This document shows positions 47,401 to 61,600 of a stretch of 64,000 nt of DNA, piece by piece (the first letter of the stretch is position 1; each line of letters begins with the position of its first letter). The position numbers and the translations under genes are program-made. The DNA comes from Rattus norvegicus (lineage: Eukaryota > Chordata > Mammalia > Rodentia > Muridae): positions 36,432,501-36,496,500 of the forward strand of contig NC_086028.1 in assembly GCF_036323735.1 (NCBI RefSeq), given 5' to 3'. The notes beneath the pieces are model-generated. The model saw only the letters and a program-made list of their open reading frames with translations, searched no databases and was not told the origin of the DNA.

Positions 47401-49600
47401 GCACATATTCATGGACAAAACAAATAAATTTTTAAAAAAACTCACTATCAAGGGCTGGAGAGATGGTTCAGAGATTAAGAGCACTGACCAATCTTAGAGA
47501 GGTCTTGAGTTCAATTCCCAACAAGAACAACCATCTATAATGGTACCCGATGTCCTCTTCTGGTGTCTCTGAAGACTGCTACAGTGTACTCATATAAATA
47601 AAATGAGTACACTTTAAAAAAGTTCATTATCAGATACATAATTACAAGTGTTTTTCCCACCCTACGGGTTGTTTTCCTCCCTATATGAGTGTTCCCTGAC
47701 AAACTGGTTTGTTTTTCTTTTGCAGTTCTAGGGACTAAATCCAGGGCCCTGCACATGTGACGGAAGCATTCTACTACTTAGTGACATCCCAGCCACAAAG
47801 CCTTTTAATACGGGGCCTTACTATGTACTTCAGGCTGGCTTCGAATTTCTGCGATACCTCCCAAAGGCTTGTATAACAGGTATACACTACCATACTCATC
47901 GAAAGTTTATTTTTGTTTCTGAGACAGGGTATCACCTATTCCAGGCTGTCTCTGAACTCTCTATGTAGCTGAGGATGAACTTGAATCCTTCTGTCTTTTT
48001 AAAATAAAAAATAAAAAAAACAAAAAAATAAAAGTTAGGGCTTTACGCTGTAGGTCCTGCTGGCCTGGACCTAGCTGTGTAGAGTCAGCTGGGCTGGCCT
48101 TGAAGTCAATGACCCTCGAGTCACGTGCTGGGGTTACAGGTGCCATCACTGACCAGCACACTTTTTTTTTTTTTCTTTTTTTTTTTTTCTTTTCGGAGCT
48201 GGGGACCGAACCCAGGGCCTTGCGCTTCCTAGGCAAGCGCTCTACCACTGAGCTAAATCCCCAGCCCCGACCAGCATACTTTTAACTCTTATGTTTACCA
48301 TACGTAGTTTTATGTGGTGTTGAGGATCCATGAATGTTTGACGAACACTCACTACTGAGCACTGAGCCGCTTTAGCTTCTCAGCAAAGGTTATTCAAATG
48401 TTTGTCTGTGTGCAACATGGGGAGAGGCGCGCCATGCATTTGGAGTTCAGAAGAGAGGTCACGGAGTCTGTTTTCCCCATCTACTTACACAGTTGCAGGT
48501 GTCAAGCCCAGGTCATGAGGCTTGCACAGCAAGCATCTCTACCTAGTGAGTCAGCTTGCCAGCCCAGTAAACGCTTTTAATATTGATAAAAACCAATTAT
48601 GTGTTTTTGCTTTTCCCTCTAACTGCTGTGTTTTGGATGATACTTGTGGGAAGTCAGAGACCCTCCTGCCTGTATCCCTGCTGCTGGAATTACAGGTGCT
48701 CACCACCATTGTCTGGTATATTTTTAACCCTTAAATTTACTTCTTTCTGTTTTTTTTTTTTTTTTTTTTTTGAGACAGGCGTTATTTACCTCAGGCTGCC
48801 CTAGCACTCAGTGTAGCTGAGGTTGGCCTTAGGCTGTCTGAGTTTCCAGTCTCCCTCCCAGTGCTGGGATCACAAGCACGTGCTGCCATATTTGGTTTGC
48901 CTAATTTTCTCCAAACAGCACAAGCTCACTCGTTTCTAGTCATTTCCTCTCACAGAATGGCCCTGAGTCTGATTTCGAGCTTCAGCATCCCATGACAGTG
49001 ATCAACTTCCTTTGCTGCCTATGTGGCACAGGCAGGAGCTCTCCCACACAGCGACACCCACAGCCCTGAGGTAGGAAAGGAGAGACACTGCTACATCTCC
49101 CACAGGCTCTAACAGCAAGCTGGCTTTGTTTCCTTGCTCAGCAATCATTTCTCCTCCATAACCCTTCTGGTCTCTGATAAAATGAGACTGGACGTAAAGA
49201 CTCCATTAACTCTATCAGTCTAGTAACTTTCTACTCAGGACTTCCCTTCAGCCTGGCCCTGTGGTACACACAACTTTAAGGCTATCCTGGGCTATTATTC
49301 AGTGGGTTTATACTAGAGTCATATCACATATAACATTTCTCTTTATTATACTAGTCATATCACACATTACTGACACACCAAACACTTCTGAAAGGGAAAA
49401 CTCTCCAGACAGTTCAGTGAGTTTAGAGTATAACACATACCGTCAATATCTGAAACTATTAGCATCTGAGGCTGGGAGAGACCTTCCTGAAGGCTGTAGA
49501 AATGGATAGTGCTATCAAACGTTATGAAACCGATCTTCGTCCTAGTGTTGCCAGGAAGCCTAGAAACAAATTCACAGAAAAGTTTTAATCATTGTTCACA

Positions 49601-49646
<46 letters not shown>

Positions 49647-49818
49647 GGTTCATTCTCGCCCCCCCCAAGTGTCACATGTAAGCATGCGCTGTAATAGTAG
49701 AGTGGCCCAGCACACACACGCACACATGCACACACACACACGCACACACGCACACACGTTCATTCTCGCCCCCCCCGCTAAGTGTCACATGTAAGCACGC
49801 CCTGTAATAGTAGAGTGG

Positions 49819-49862
<44 letters not shown>

Positions 49863-50461
49863 CATTCTTGCTCCCCCCCCCACGTGTCACATGTAAGCAC
49901 GCCCTGTAATAGTAGAGAGGCCCAGCACACACAGGTGTTTACAGCAACCAAGGTTTACCCGGTGAGAAACCAACCTCCTCAGGGGTAAGAGCAAATAACC
50001 AACAAAAGCCACAAAACTGCAGCCGTTTAAAGCCAGCTGCTTCTACAATGAAGGTGTAAATAATCTTTTGGTATATTTGAGTTTTTAAAAAACCTGGAAA
50101 ATATATACAAAACTGGGCCCAAATTCAAGTTATTTTATAAAGAACTCTGGGGCTTGGAATTTGGATCAGTGGTAGAGACCTTGGGATAAGGCTCTGGGCT
50201 CAGTCTCCAACATCACAGGAAAAAAAAATGCTTCAAAAAATTATGATACAGCATTTTAAACTGCAGTGTGGGCTGGAGAGATAGCTCAGTGGTTAAGAGC
50301 ATGGCTACTCTTGCAAAGGACCCAGTTCAATTCCCAGCACCCACACGACAGCTTACAACTGTCTGTAATGTTCTCTTCTGACCTCCTCTGGCACCAGGCA
50401 CATATGTGATGCGCACACACACACCAGGTACATATGTGACACACACACCAGGTACATATGT

Positions 50462-50501
<40 letters not shown>

Positions 50502-50513
50502 AGGTACATATGT

Positions 50514-50547
<34 letters not shown>

Positions 50548-51800
50548 GGCAAAACCCTCATACATGCATTAAAAACCACACACATTTTAGAAAAAGAAAA
50601 TTAAAATGCAATGTAAACTTAGCTACATGTATTTGAAACAATTACATAAACCTTTTTTTTTTTTTAATATTTTCCCCCTCCCCTTCCCTACATAAACCTT
50701 TTTTATTATTTAGTGCCTTTAAGAAGGGCTGGAGAGATGGCTCAGGGGTTAAGAGCACCCGACTGCTCTTCCAGAGGTCCTGAGTTCAATTCCCAGCAAC
50801 CACATGGTGGCTCACAACCATCTGTAATGGAATCTGGTGTATCTGAAGACAGCTACAGTGAACTTATATATAATAAATGAATAAATTAAAAAAAAAAACA
50901 AAGAGGAAGAAAAGTGTCTTTAAAGGACCCAACGTACAGGACAAATTTCTTAGCAGGAAAGGAACTGGCTTCCAGCCTTATTCGTGCTTGGTTCCCATGT
51001 ACGGCTTAGGTTGTGAGATACAAACTCAGAGGAGCCAGAACGCACTTGGCCAATGTGAGGGAGTTCCTCAGTTTGTGGGAAATCTAGCCTATTACTTCTT
51101 TTCTTTTCTTTTTTTTTCTCGGAGCTGGGGACCAAACCCAGGGCCTTGTGCTTGCTAGGCAAGTGCTCTACCGCTGAGCTAAATCCCCAACGCCTAGCCT
51201 ATTACTTCTTATACTGAAGGTCACAGTTATTTTATACGTTATATCCTGTGTCTATAACATTTTTTTTTCCTTTTTCTCGGAGCTGGGGACCAAACCCAGG
51301 GCCTTGTGCTTGCTAGGCAAGCACTCTACCGCTGAGCTAAATCCCCAACCCGTCTATAACATTTAAAACATAGATCTTTTAAGAGACAGAACCATGACAA
51401 CCAAATGGAGTACATATAAACTATTTGAATTTCTACTCTAGTGAGCCTATGATGCTATTGGTTGAGACAAGTAGGAAAAAAAAAATAATGAACAGAGCTC
51501 ATGTCCATAATCCCAGCACTCTGGAATCTGAGGCAGGAAGATTGCTAAAAGTGTAAGACCAGACTGACTGAGGCCTGCCTTGACTGCAGAGTAGTATCTT
51601 ACACTTTAAAGGCAAAATGATATGATGGTCGAGATTTGCTTGAAAAGAGTCAAGTGGTGATAGGTGTGATGGTGCACACTTTTAGTCTCACTAGTAGGGA
51701 GGCAGAGACCAGCGGATCTCTGTGAGTTCAAGGCCAGCCTGGTCTGTTACACAGAGAAACCCTGTTTCGAAAAAAAAGAAAAGCAAAGAAAAAAGCAAAT

Positions 51801-51833
<33 letters not shown>

Positions 51834-54800
51834 GAAAGGAAGGAAAGAGTCAAATGGAAAGGGGTGGGAAAGAGGATTACATGAAGCAGACCAGCAGAGT
51901 GTTGACGGTGATGGCACTGTGAGCTCCTCACAGTCCTCTTCACACTTACACAGGCCTAAACTAACCCATTACCTGGTCCTTCAGAACATAATTATGTCCT
52001 TAAAAAAAAGAAAACAACCAAACCAAACCACTGGGTGTCACAGCCTTTAATACCATCACTCGGGAGACAGAGGCAGGTGCTCTCTGAGTTTGAGGCCAAC
52101 CTGGTCTACAGAGTGAGTTCTCGGACACCCAGGGCCACATGGAGAAACCCTGTGTCAAAATAAAAACAAAACAAACAAAACAAACCTCCAAAACCAACTG
52201 TTCATTTTGAACAGTCAAATTAACCGAGTAAGACACTTACAGATCCAGATTGTCTAACAAACTCTGGCAAACTGAATTCAAGTATCCAGTTTCTATTGCG
52301 TTGTGAGATACGTCAAATACAAAGAGGTACACTGGAGGTTGTGGTGGTCGTAACTAGAGGGGAAAAAAAGAGTTCAATTAAATATATCCAAGAGTATTAA
52401 ATTGATATTTACACTATGGGGTCACATACAAGAAAACTACCAAATGAATATTACTAAAGGGCTAAGCAGATGGGACTACTTCCCTGAGTACAAATGCACT
52501 TCACGTTTACCACAGGCTAGCCTGTGTAAGCAGTCCTTTAGAACATACTTAAAGACCTGTGAAAAAACTAACTGCTCAGTTGAAGATACTGTTTCAAATT
52601 TAAAGGAAGAGAAGCGTGTCTGGCACAGCTCAGAAGAGACTTCTCCAGGCAGGAAAGAGCACACGCCCTCACAGGGCTTCCGGCAGTGCTGGCAACGCTC
52701 TTAATGTGCAGGGTATTTTGCCTGCATATATGTGCACCGTGTACACAACCTGGAGGGATGCTGGAGCCCCTAGAACTGGAGTTACAAGATGGCCGTCAGC
52801 TCTCACGTGGGTGTTGAGAATCAAATTTGGGTCCTCTGGAAATCTACCAGAGCCTTTCAACTGGAGCCATCTCTGTAGCAACTAATATTATGGCCTTGAT
52901 CCACACAGTACTAAGACAACTGCTTTACTTCATAATTATTTGATAACCTATACACTTAGGTTTACTTGATTTGTCTATTGAGCATATTTCTTCTTTTTCT
53001 CTTCTTCTTCCTCCTCTTCTTCTTTAATGTTTTTCAAGACAGGGTTTCTATGTAGCCCTGGATGTCCTAGAAGTTCCTATGTAGAACAGGCTGGCTTTGA
53101 GCTCAGAGATCTACTTGTCCTTGCCTCTTAAATGCTGGGATTAAAGTTGTGTAGCACCACACCCAGCACATGCTTGGGCTGTTTCGCTTTATCTTGGAAG
53201 AGAACTGCTACCAAAAACTTCAGTGATTCAGTTAAAAAAATAAGACTGACGGGCTGGAGAGATGGCTCAGCCATTAAAGGCTAGGCTCACAACCAAAAAA
53301 ATAAGACTGACTCCTCACAGATTACATAGTAAAATAGACTAAGTCTCACGTATATGTTGAAAAAAATTACTATATAATATATATCCCTAAACAGGGAGAC
53401 AGCTCACTTGAAGTGCTGCCACAGAAGCATGAGGATCCAAGTTTAATCCCCAGAACCCATGTGAATACTCTAGGTTGGAGGAATGCGTTTGTAACCAGGG
53501 CTGAGGAAGCAGAGACAGGAGGATCCCTGGGGGAGGATCCCTCATCAATGAAAGAGCCTTTTCAAAAAAACAGGGTGATTGGCTTAGTGATACACGCCTT
53601 AAATCCAGCTTCTCTCAGGAGGCAGAGGCAGGTGATCTCTATGAGTTCAAGGCCAGTCTGGCCCCAAGTGTTCCAGGACAGGTCAGAGCTATATAGTGAG
53701 AACCTCTTCAAACAAAAGCAGAAATATGATGGACAGCACCTGAAGCCTGACACAGGCCGCTGATCTTTGGCTTACATGCACGCACGCGCACAGAAGAAAG
53801 AAATATGCTCATTACGCGCACAGAAGAAAGAAATATGCTCATTAGACAAGTCGAGCTGGTGTTCCCTGTTAGCATCATTTTCACATTCCTTTTTGCTTAG
53901 ATACACCACTCAAGGCTCAGTGAGAGAGTATCTAAATCAAGAAACCCGGGCTTTTTGTTTTTCAGTTTATGTATATATGTGAGTATCTGCATGTACATAC
54001 ATGCACTCCTTGCATGCAGTGCACATAGAAGCCAGAACAGGGCCTCTGATCCCTGGAAACCACAGTTACAGGACATTGTGAGCTGCCACATGAGTGCAGG
54101 GAACTGAATTTAGGTCCTCTGCAAGAGCAGTAAGAGCTCTTCGCCCTACCCCACTTTGTTAATGACTTCTTTATTTTTATTTTATGTGCATTGGTGTTTT
54201 GCCTGCATGTATGAATGTGTAAGGGTGTCAGATCCCCAGGAAATGGAGCTACAGGGAGTTGTGAGCTCCATGTGGTTGCTGGGAATTGAACCTGGGTCCT
54301 CTGGAAGAGTAACCAGTGCTCTTTAACTACTGAGTCATTCTTCCAACCCCAAAGCTCTTAATCCCTAAACCAATTTGTTTGTTTTTGAAGACAATTTTAT
54401 ATAGCTCACACAGGCCTAACTCCAGAGTAATTCAGGCTTGAACTAATCCTCCTGCCTCTACCTCCTGAATGCTGAGATTACATAGCATTATTTATAAAGC
54501 ACAGAATTTGATTTAACGGAGATATAAATATGATCCCAAAATTATGTTGCAAATTTCTTGATATAGACAAGATATTGCAGTAGAACTTCACACACACTTT
54601 ACACACATACATACATGTGTGTATGTGTATGACACATGCATATGATGTGTGTATGTGTGGGTACATGCACATCATGGCCCATGTATGGAAGTGAAAATAA
54701 AACTCCCAGGACCAGGTCATCAGGCTTGTTCAGCAAGCACGTCTACTTGATCAAATACATTCTCAGCTAAAAAAGAGAACTTTGTTAAGTTATCATATTA

Positions 54801-55982
54801 TTTTACTTAAAATTCAGTATAATGGCTGTGGGTATAGATTACAACCATAATCACATTATTTGGAAGTCTAAAGCAGAATTATAAGAACTTTGAAGCTAAC
54901 CTCAGTTAACCAGCAAATACCAGACCAACCACACCTACATAGTACATTAAAAACAAACAAACAACAAACAAGACAACACCACACCCTGCTCCAGAAAGAA
55001 AGAAAAAGAGAGCTTACTTACCATGTACTCTGAAGGAGCCATAAACTCAATAGTAGCATTCTGGACTTCAGGTCTTTTGTGAGGTTCACCATAAACTCTG
55101 GTTAAAGGATTGTACATGAATTCTTCAGGAACTGTACAACACAAACAAGTTATTAATAAAAAGATTAATTTAATACCTTGCATTTTGATTTTTATTAATT
55201 TAGGTGTTGTAATCAATTTAATACAAGCTAAAATTAAAGGAACCAACTGACATTTTAAAAGGGTTCTGTGTAAACTCCTCCTGCAATAGATGGCAGTGAG
55301 AGGAGCTTCGCAGACAACTGCAATCATTGTGACTTTCCCCAGCACCCAATGTCCTGTCTAATTCCTTATTTCCAAACAAGCTCGAAAAGATGGTTAAAAA
55401 CTCATTAAATGCCAGTTGTTTTCCGAAATCTCCCAATTGTACAGCCATTGACCTTTGACACAGGAAGCTGCTCCCAGACAGTGAAGGTGCAACTTTGTCA
55501 GGGTAAAGCCACGTTTTATTGTCACCAATTGCCTTCACACAATACCAACTGCCTCTCCTTAAAATTCACTATGTCAGAGTATGTTAGGAATTAGCTGTCA
55601 TTGAACCTAGTTTCCCAGAAATTGTTTAAAGATTAAAGTCCTTAGGCTGGGGGAGTCAAAAAAACAAACAAACAAATTCATAAGGCGGTGCATGCCTGTA
55701 TGCTCAGCATGTGAGAGACTGAGGCTGGAGGATCACCACCAAGTTAGATGCCAGACTAGGCTACATAGCAATAAATTCCAGGCCAACCTGGAGTATAGTG
55801 GGAGTCCTTGTCTCAAAAATCAAACAAAGGGCCAGCAAGATGGCTCAACAGGTATGGGTGCTTGCTGCCAAGTTTAACCTGAGTTTGATCCTGGAACCCA
55901 CATTGTAGACAGAGAAAACTGATTTCTACCAACTTGTCCTCTTACCTCCAAGTGCATATTGTGACATACACACCCCACCCAC

Positions 55983-56026
<44 letters not shown>

Positions 56027-58628
56027 ATGAAGAAAATAGCAAATAAATCACAACAACCACGATCAACCTAAAATCGTTATGTACTCAGAGTAGCTCATAT
56101 ACAGGGGGCTACAACCTTCATCACAACTTCATGTGTGCATTACAGCATACACTTTAAAGGTAAAGCTAACACTATATTTTCTGAATTTTTATAAAGTAGG
56201 AAATATATTTGGTTTTGTTCTGTAGCCCAGGCTGGCCTTGGCCTCCTCAAGGGCTCAGATTACAGGCATGTGATACCACATTAAGCTAAGTCTCAACTCT
56301 TAATGAAATTTCTTCCAGAAAGACATTTAAAAATTTCCCTTCTCTGTCCTTTGAGTCGTCTTATGGAGGCAGCCCAGGTTGACCTTGAACTCTCTGTATA
56401 ATATCCAGGATGACCTCCTGGCTCTGCCTCTCAAGTGCTAAGAATTCAAACAGAATGCTGTCGGTTATATGATATCCTCAAATATAAATTATAAAGCAGT
56501 TACTGAGAGAACACGCCTCTTCCATTACTGATCACACTGCCTTCAACTAACCGAGTCCAACCCTCCTCTGTTCAAACGCAGTGAGTAAAGAAAGCATCGA
56601 TACCCTATGGGCTTGTTTTCTTTTATCCTAGGGGGGAAAATCACACAAAATAATTTCAAAATAAAAGTATTTCTGGCTGGAGATAGTTTAGCTGGCAGAG
56701 TTCCTAACACAGAGGAAGTCCTGGGCTCAACCTCCAGCATCTCATAACTAGGGTCAACAGCGTATACCTATAGTGCCAGCACTCCGTAGGCGGAAGAAAG
56801 AGGTTTCGGAAGCTCAAGTTCTTCCTTAACTGATTTGAGACTAGTCAAAAATAAAACAAAAGTCTTAAACCACACCGTGAACCATTCCATTTATATGCTC
56901 AATGTAATAAATGTGAAGTATGGTCTCAAATGATAATTATCCCATGTCTGCCCCAAAGTATTTATGTATTTCTAAGTAGAAAGGTGTAAAAACGTTAGTG
57001 TTAGCTATCTGAATGAAAGGACTGATTATCTGTATACCAAGTAAATAAAAGGGCTGTTTTTCTTTGAGATGGGCTTTCACCATTACTATCAGACTTGCTA
57101 GTGGCTAGGAGGCTCATGTGCTATCTATCTCTAGGTGTCCTTCTCAAGACAGGGTCTCTCTAAGCAGACCAGGCTGGTCTCTCACTCAGAGACCTACATG
57201 TCTCTCTCTACCTATGAGTACAGAGATTAAAATGGTGAACCACCATGCCTGATTCTCTTGTCATTTCAGATGTTTATGTCTGGTTTCTCTCTACATTGCA
57301 AATAAAAATTAGAAATGTTTTAAGGGGCTAGAGAGACAGCTCTTCCATTTGGTGCGTACGCTGCTCTTGCAGAGGACCCCAGTTCACTTCCCGTCACCCA
57401 CAGGCAGCTCACAACCACCTGTAACTCCAGCTGCCTCTGGCCTCCAAGGGCACCTGAATCCATCAGACTCAGATCTACACACACACACATAATACAAATA
57501 TGGGTTTATTTTTTTTCCTCTTTGATTTTTTTCAAGACTGAGTTTCTTTGTATAGCCCTGGCTGTCCTGGAACTTACTCTCTAGACCAGCTAGCCTTGAA
57601 CTCAGAGATTCACCTGTCTTTGCCTTCTGAGTTCTGGGATTAAAGGCCAATGCCACCCAAACAAAACAAAAATGTTTTTTTTTTTTATTGTTTCAAATGT
57701 TAGAAATGTTTCAATAAATCATACCATCATTGACTCGATAACATAAGTTACATTTCCACCTTCTTTGATCCAGAAAGTTGACAAAGGGGTTGATGTAGGT
57801 CCTGCATGACCGGCATCTCACAATTGTACTGGAGGTGACTACGGGCAACTGCTGAAAGAACAGACTGAGGTGTTAACCCATTCCTTCCAAATGACTCCTG
57901 AGAGCAAAACCTAGTACAAAAAGTGTGGGCACTTAGGACCTCAATGCTAGAAGAAGATGCAGGAGGGCAGCAGCAAGTCTGAGGCCAGCCTGGGCTACAG
58001 AGCAAGAACTAACCTCACAACACCACAAGAAAATGCACCTATCAGAAAACTACTCTTTTCTTTAAACATCCTGACCAGGCGGTGTGTTCACAGTACAGTG
58101 TATTCTCAGGGACAGATGAAGAAGGAGATAGGGACAGCATTCTCTTTTGATTAGACAGGGCTCACCATGTTGCCCAGACCAGTTTCAAACTCCTAAACTC
58201 AAATAATCCTCCTGTCTCAGCTCCCAGGAAAGAAAGTACATTCCAAAACAATGAAAAATGAAATTACGAAATTTTAATTTTCTATTAAGAGGCCTATTCA
58301 TTAGCTGGGTGGTGGTGGCCCAGGCCTTTAATCCCAGCCCTTGGGAGGGGGCAGAACTTCTGTGAATTCTAGGACAGGCTGGTGAGAATGTGAGTTCCGG
58401 GACAGCCAGGACTACGTGAGAAACCCTGTCTCAAAAACCATTTTAAAAAAGCATTTAAGGGTTATCATCTATATTAAGAGTTCTGGGGGCTGAAGAGATG
58501 GTTCAGCAGTTAAGAGCACTGACTGCTCTTCCAGAGTCCTGAGTTCAGTTCCCAGCAACCACATGGTGGCTGTCAACCATCTGTAATGGATCTGATGCCC
58601 TCTTCTGGTGTGGCTGAAGATAGCAACA

Positions 58629-58684
<56 letters not shown>

Positions 58685-61600
58685 AGTAAATCTTAAAAAA
58701 AAAGTTCTGGGTTAGGGATCTGGCTCAGCAGGTAAAAGCTTTTTGCAGTAAAAGCTTCGGCCTGCATTTAATTCCTAGAGCCCATGTCAAAAACTGGACG
58801 GTGTGGCAAGCATCTGTAACCCCACCAATCGTATGGTGGGGCAGGAGGGAAACACGGGAGAATCACTTAGACCATCTTCGGCCAGCTGGCCCAGAGCTCC
58901 CAGCATAGCAGAAACAAGAGCAAGCCTGTGTCCGTAGGGTAGGAAGGTGAAGCTACTCTCACCTCCATCTGCATGCACTGAACTCATGTCTATGTCACAC
59001 ACAGACAATAATAGGAAAAGAAAAACAAAAGTTTTCAGTCTTAATATCAAATACTTCAATAAGGGAAGTGAGCACTGTTGCCCATACCTTTAATTCTAGT
59101 ACTTTAAAGGCTGAGGCAGGAGGATTCTTAACAGTTCAAGGCCAGTCTGAGCTATATAACAAGCAGCAGGCCAGCCAGGGCTATTACACGGCAAACAGCA
59201 TCTTCAAGCAGACAAATGGAAGTCAATAAAGGGGTTGGGTAGTCCACCTCAGGTGCACAGCACTGGTCAAGCATGCGTGGGACCCTCATGGTAATCCCCA
59301 ACTGAAATCGACCAATCAAACAATAAGATCCTACCACCCACACACTGGTACTCAAGAGCATGTGATCACGTGTTTAGGTCCTAGAGAATTAGGACACAAG
59401 TGATCTTCAGTTTTTTAGACTATGGAACAACTTCTATTTTATTTATAAATGTGCAGGCAGCAACTTCTTAGAGCAGTTGACTTCACTCCAAGAAGCTAGG
59501 GAAAACTATTTTAATGGTAATTTACAACTTAGATAAATACTCAAAATCCTCCCATTTGGGTCCCGAGTTGGAAGAGTGTGAGTCCCATTTGGAAGAGTGT
59601 GTACCACTAAGCCTGTATCTGTCTTTTTAGTTCTGCCCATCTACATAGCATCCCTTGAATTTTTCAATAATAGTTATCTTGTTCTCAACTTGAAATAAAA
59701 ATGTTAGTTGAGGGGTTGGGGATTTGGCTCAGTGGCAGAGCGCTTGCCTAGGAAGCGCAAGGCCCTGGGTTCGGTCCCCAGCTCCGAAAAAAAAGAACCA
59801 AAAAAAAAAAAAATAGTTAGTTAGTTGAATTAGAAATTAAAAAAGAAAATAACTCTGTCACATAACAGAGTTTACATTCATTCTTACATTGTTGCAAAAA
59901 TATCTCACCACTTAGAGGTAATTTCCATGTCTACTCTCTCTAAAGAAGCACACCCCTGGGCTGGCTGTGAAGGCTCACACCTTTAATCCCAGGACTCAGG
60001 AGGCACAGGCACATGGATCTCAGTGAGTTCCAGGCCAGCCTGGTCTACAAAGAGGGCTTCAAGACAGCCAGGGCTGTCACACAGAGGAATCCTGTTTCAA
60101 AGAACAAACACACACACAAAAAGCATACCACTAGGTCCTTGAAAGGGTGGAGCAGCAGCCCCAAAGGAAGCTTGGCTTTATTCAGTAAGGCCTGAGTCTG
60201 AGGGACACTAGTCAGTGTGCAGCGAAATAACCTGTTGGGGAGGAAAAGGTACATGTCAGTTGCTGCTTTCATAATTTCAGGACAAGAAGAAAAATAAAAT
60301 AAAAGGTACCTATCTTAATACTCTTGTTATTAGATCAGATTACAAATGAATTATAGACCTTTTAAAACCTTATATTAAACTCTTTAAATTGCCATGTGTG
60401 AGCACATAACTATGAATCCAATACCCACCACAGCGAGACCACATCTTAAGAATCTAACCATGGCGGGCAGTAGGAGCTCATGCCTTTAATCCAGCACTAA
60501 GGAGGCAGAGAAGGGACACACACAGAAACTTTCTCAAAACACAAACAAAAGAACAAGCTCATCTGGCCTCTGGGTAAAACGTCTGTCATTAACCTGACCT
60601 TGAAATTAGTAGTAGGCGATGACTCAAATCCTCAAACAAAAATCTTTTAAAATTAATTAATTACTCCACATTATTACTTCTTAGATAGGTTTTGATATGC
60701 TACCTAGGCTGGCCTTGAACTTGTAGGCTCAAGTGATTCTCCTACAACTCTATCAATCAGCTAGAGTACACCACTGTGCCAGGTCAAAATTTATTAAAGA
60801 GCAGTCTTACTAAAGCTGTTAAAAATATTACTTCAAAATTTAAAATTGTACACATTTTTGAGTCTTTACAACATACATTTAAATTATTACGGAATAAAGA
60901 GTTGAGTATAATGTCTTCAAATCTGAGAGACTAATTCAAGGGGAATAAAGCTTGAAGCCAGGCTGGGATCAGTGATACATGTCTTTAACCCCAGCTCTTG
61001 GGAGGCAGAGGCAGTCAGATCTCTGAGTTCAAGGCCAGCCTGGTCTACAAAGTTTCAGGACAGCGACACTGCACATAGAGCCCGTCTCAAAGCAAACCAA
61101 CAAACCCCATGGCTATTCTCTGAATGTAGCTGTACCGAGGATCATGAGAGAAAAGCATCACTAGAGCTAACAAAAGCAACAACTCTTCAGGGATTCAGAA
61201 AACAGGCGGACTGTAAGAGACAGCCAACTCCATTTCTTAATACAGAACATGCAATCTCAGGTAAGCAATAACAGAGTCCTAGCTTATACAATGTACCTGG
61301 ACCGCTTATCCACAACACCTAAAAAAGCACACCAGACAACTTGAGAACGCAGATACTGCCATATTTATAAAAAACAGTATTTGAAGCCTTACTCTGGGTT
61401 ACAGTTGAGTTTCTGGACGTCTTCAAGCAAGTTTGGGACTGGAGGCTGCAATGGTGTCGAAGGAAGCATATTCCTTTCTTGAAGAAGATTGACAACTCTT
61501 AGACCCTCTGGATGTAGACTTAATCCACTCATGCTCGCAGTTAAATGATTAGCACCTAAGGGAGCCTACAGACAGTTTCAAAGTGAGTAACTTTTGTATG

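Larger units (their letters stand above)
45511..49440 (-). other. Sec24a: Sec24a intron (exons 8-9), 3.9 kb
   Basis: SINEs: reverse B1 (45555-45690), plus B2-type (45730-45900), two reverse B2s (46.08-46.50 kb), plus B3/B2 types (47245-47440, 47452-47630), two IDs, and reverse B1/B3 relics (48390-48567, 48760-48895). The last 540 bp before exon 8 are repeat-free. Confidence 0.8.
49560..52240 (-). other. Sec24a: Sec24a intron (exons 7-8)
   Basis: Holds CA-rich tandem arrays (49.6-49.94 and 50.4-50.55 kb), plus B2s (50271-50410, 50727-50895), two IDs, and plus B1s (51655-51850, 52025-52190; a relic at 51495-51610). Confidence 0.85.
57852..60128 (-). other. Sec24a: Sec24a intron (exons 4-5)
   Basis: Holds plus B1s (58300-58450, 59060-59190, 59955-60105), a plus B2 with a TA tract, a B3-type relic (58710-59000) and an ID. 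Confidence 0.8.

Noticed and set aside
49597..49937. CRISPR-like repeat-spacer arrangement
   Set aside because: Three 58-bp units separated by CA microsatellite in a mammalian intron form a minisatellite. The spacers are simple sequence.
55218..55538. 106-residue minus-strand open frame in a Sec24a intron
   Set aside because: It overlaps no exon and resembles no protein I know, and its composition is that of unique intron DNA.
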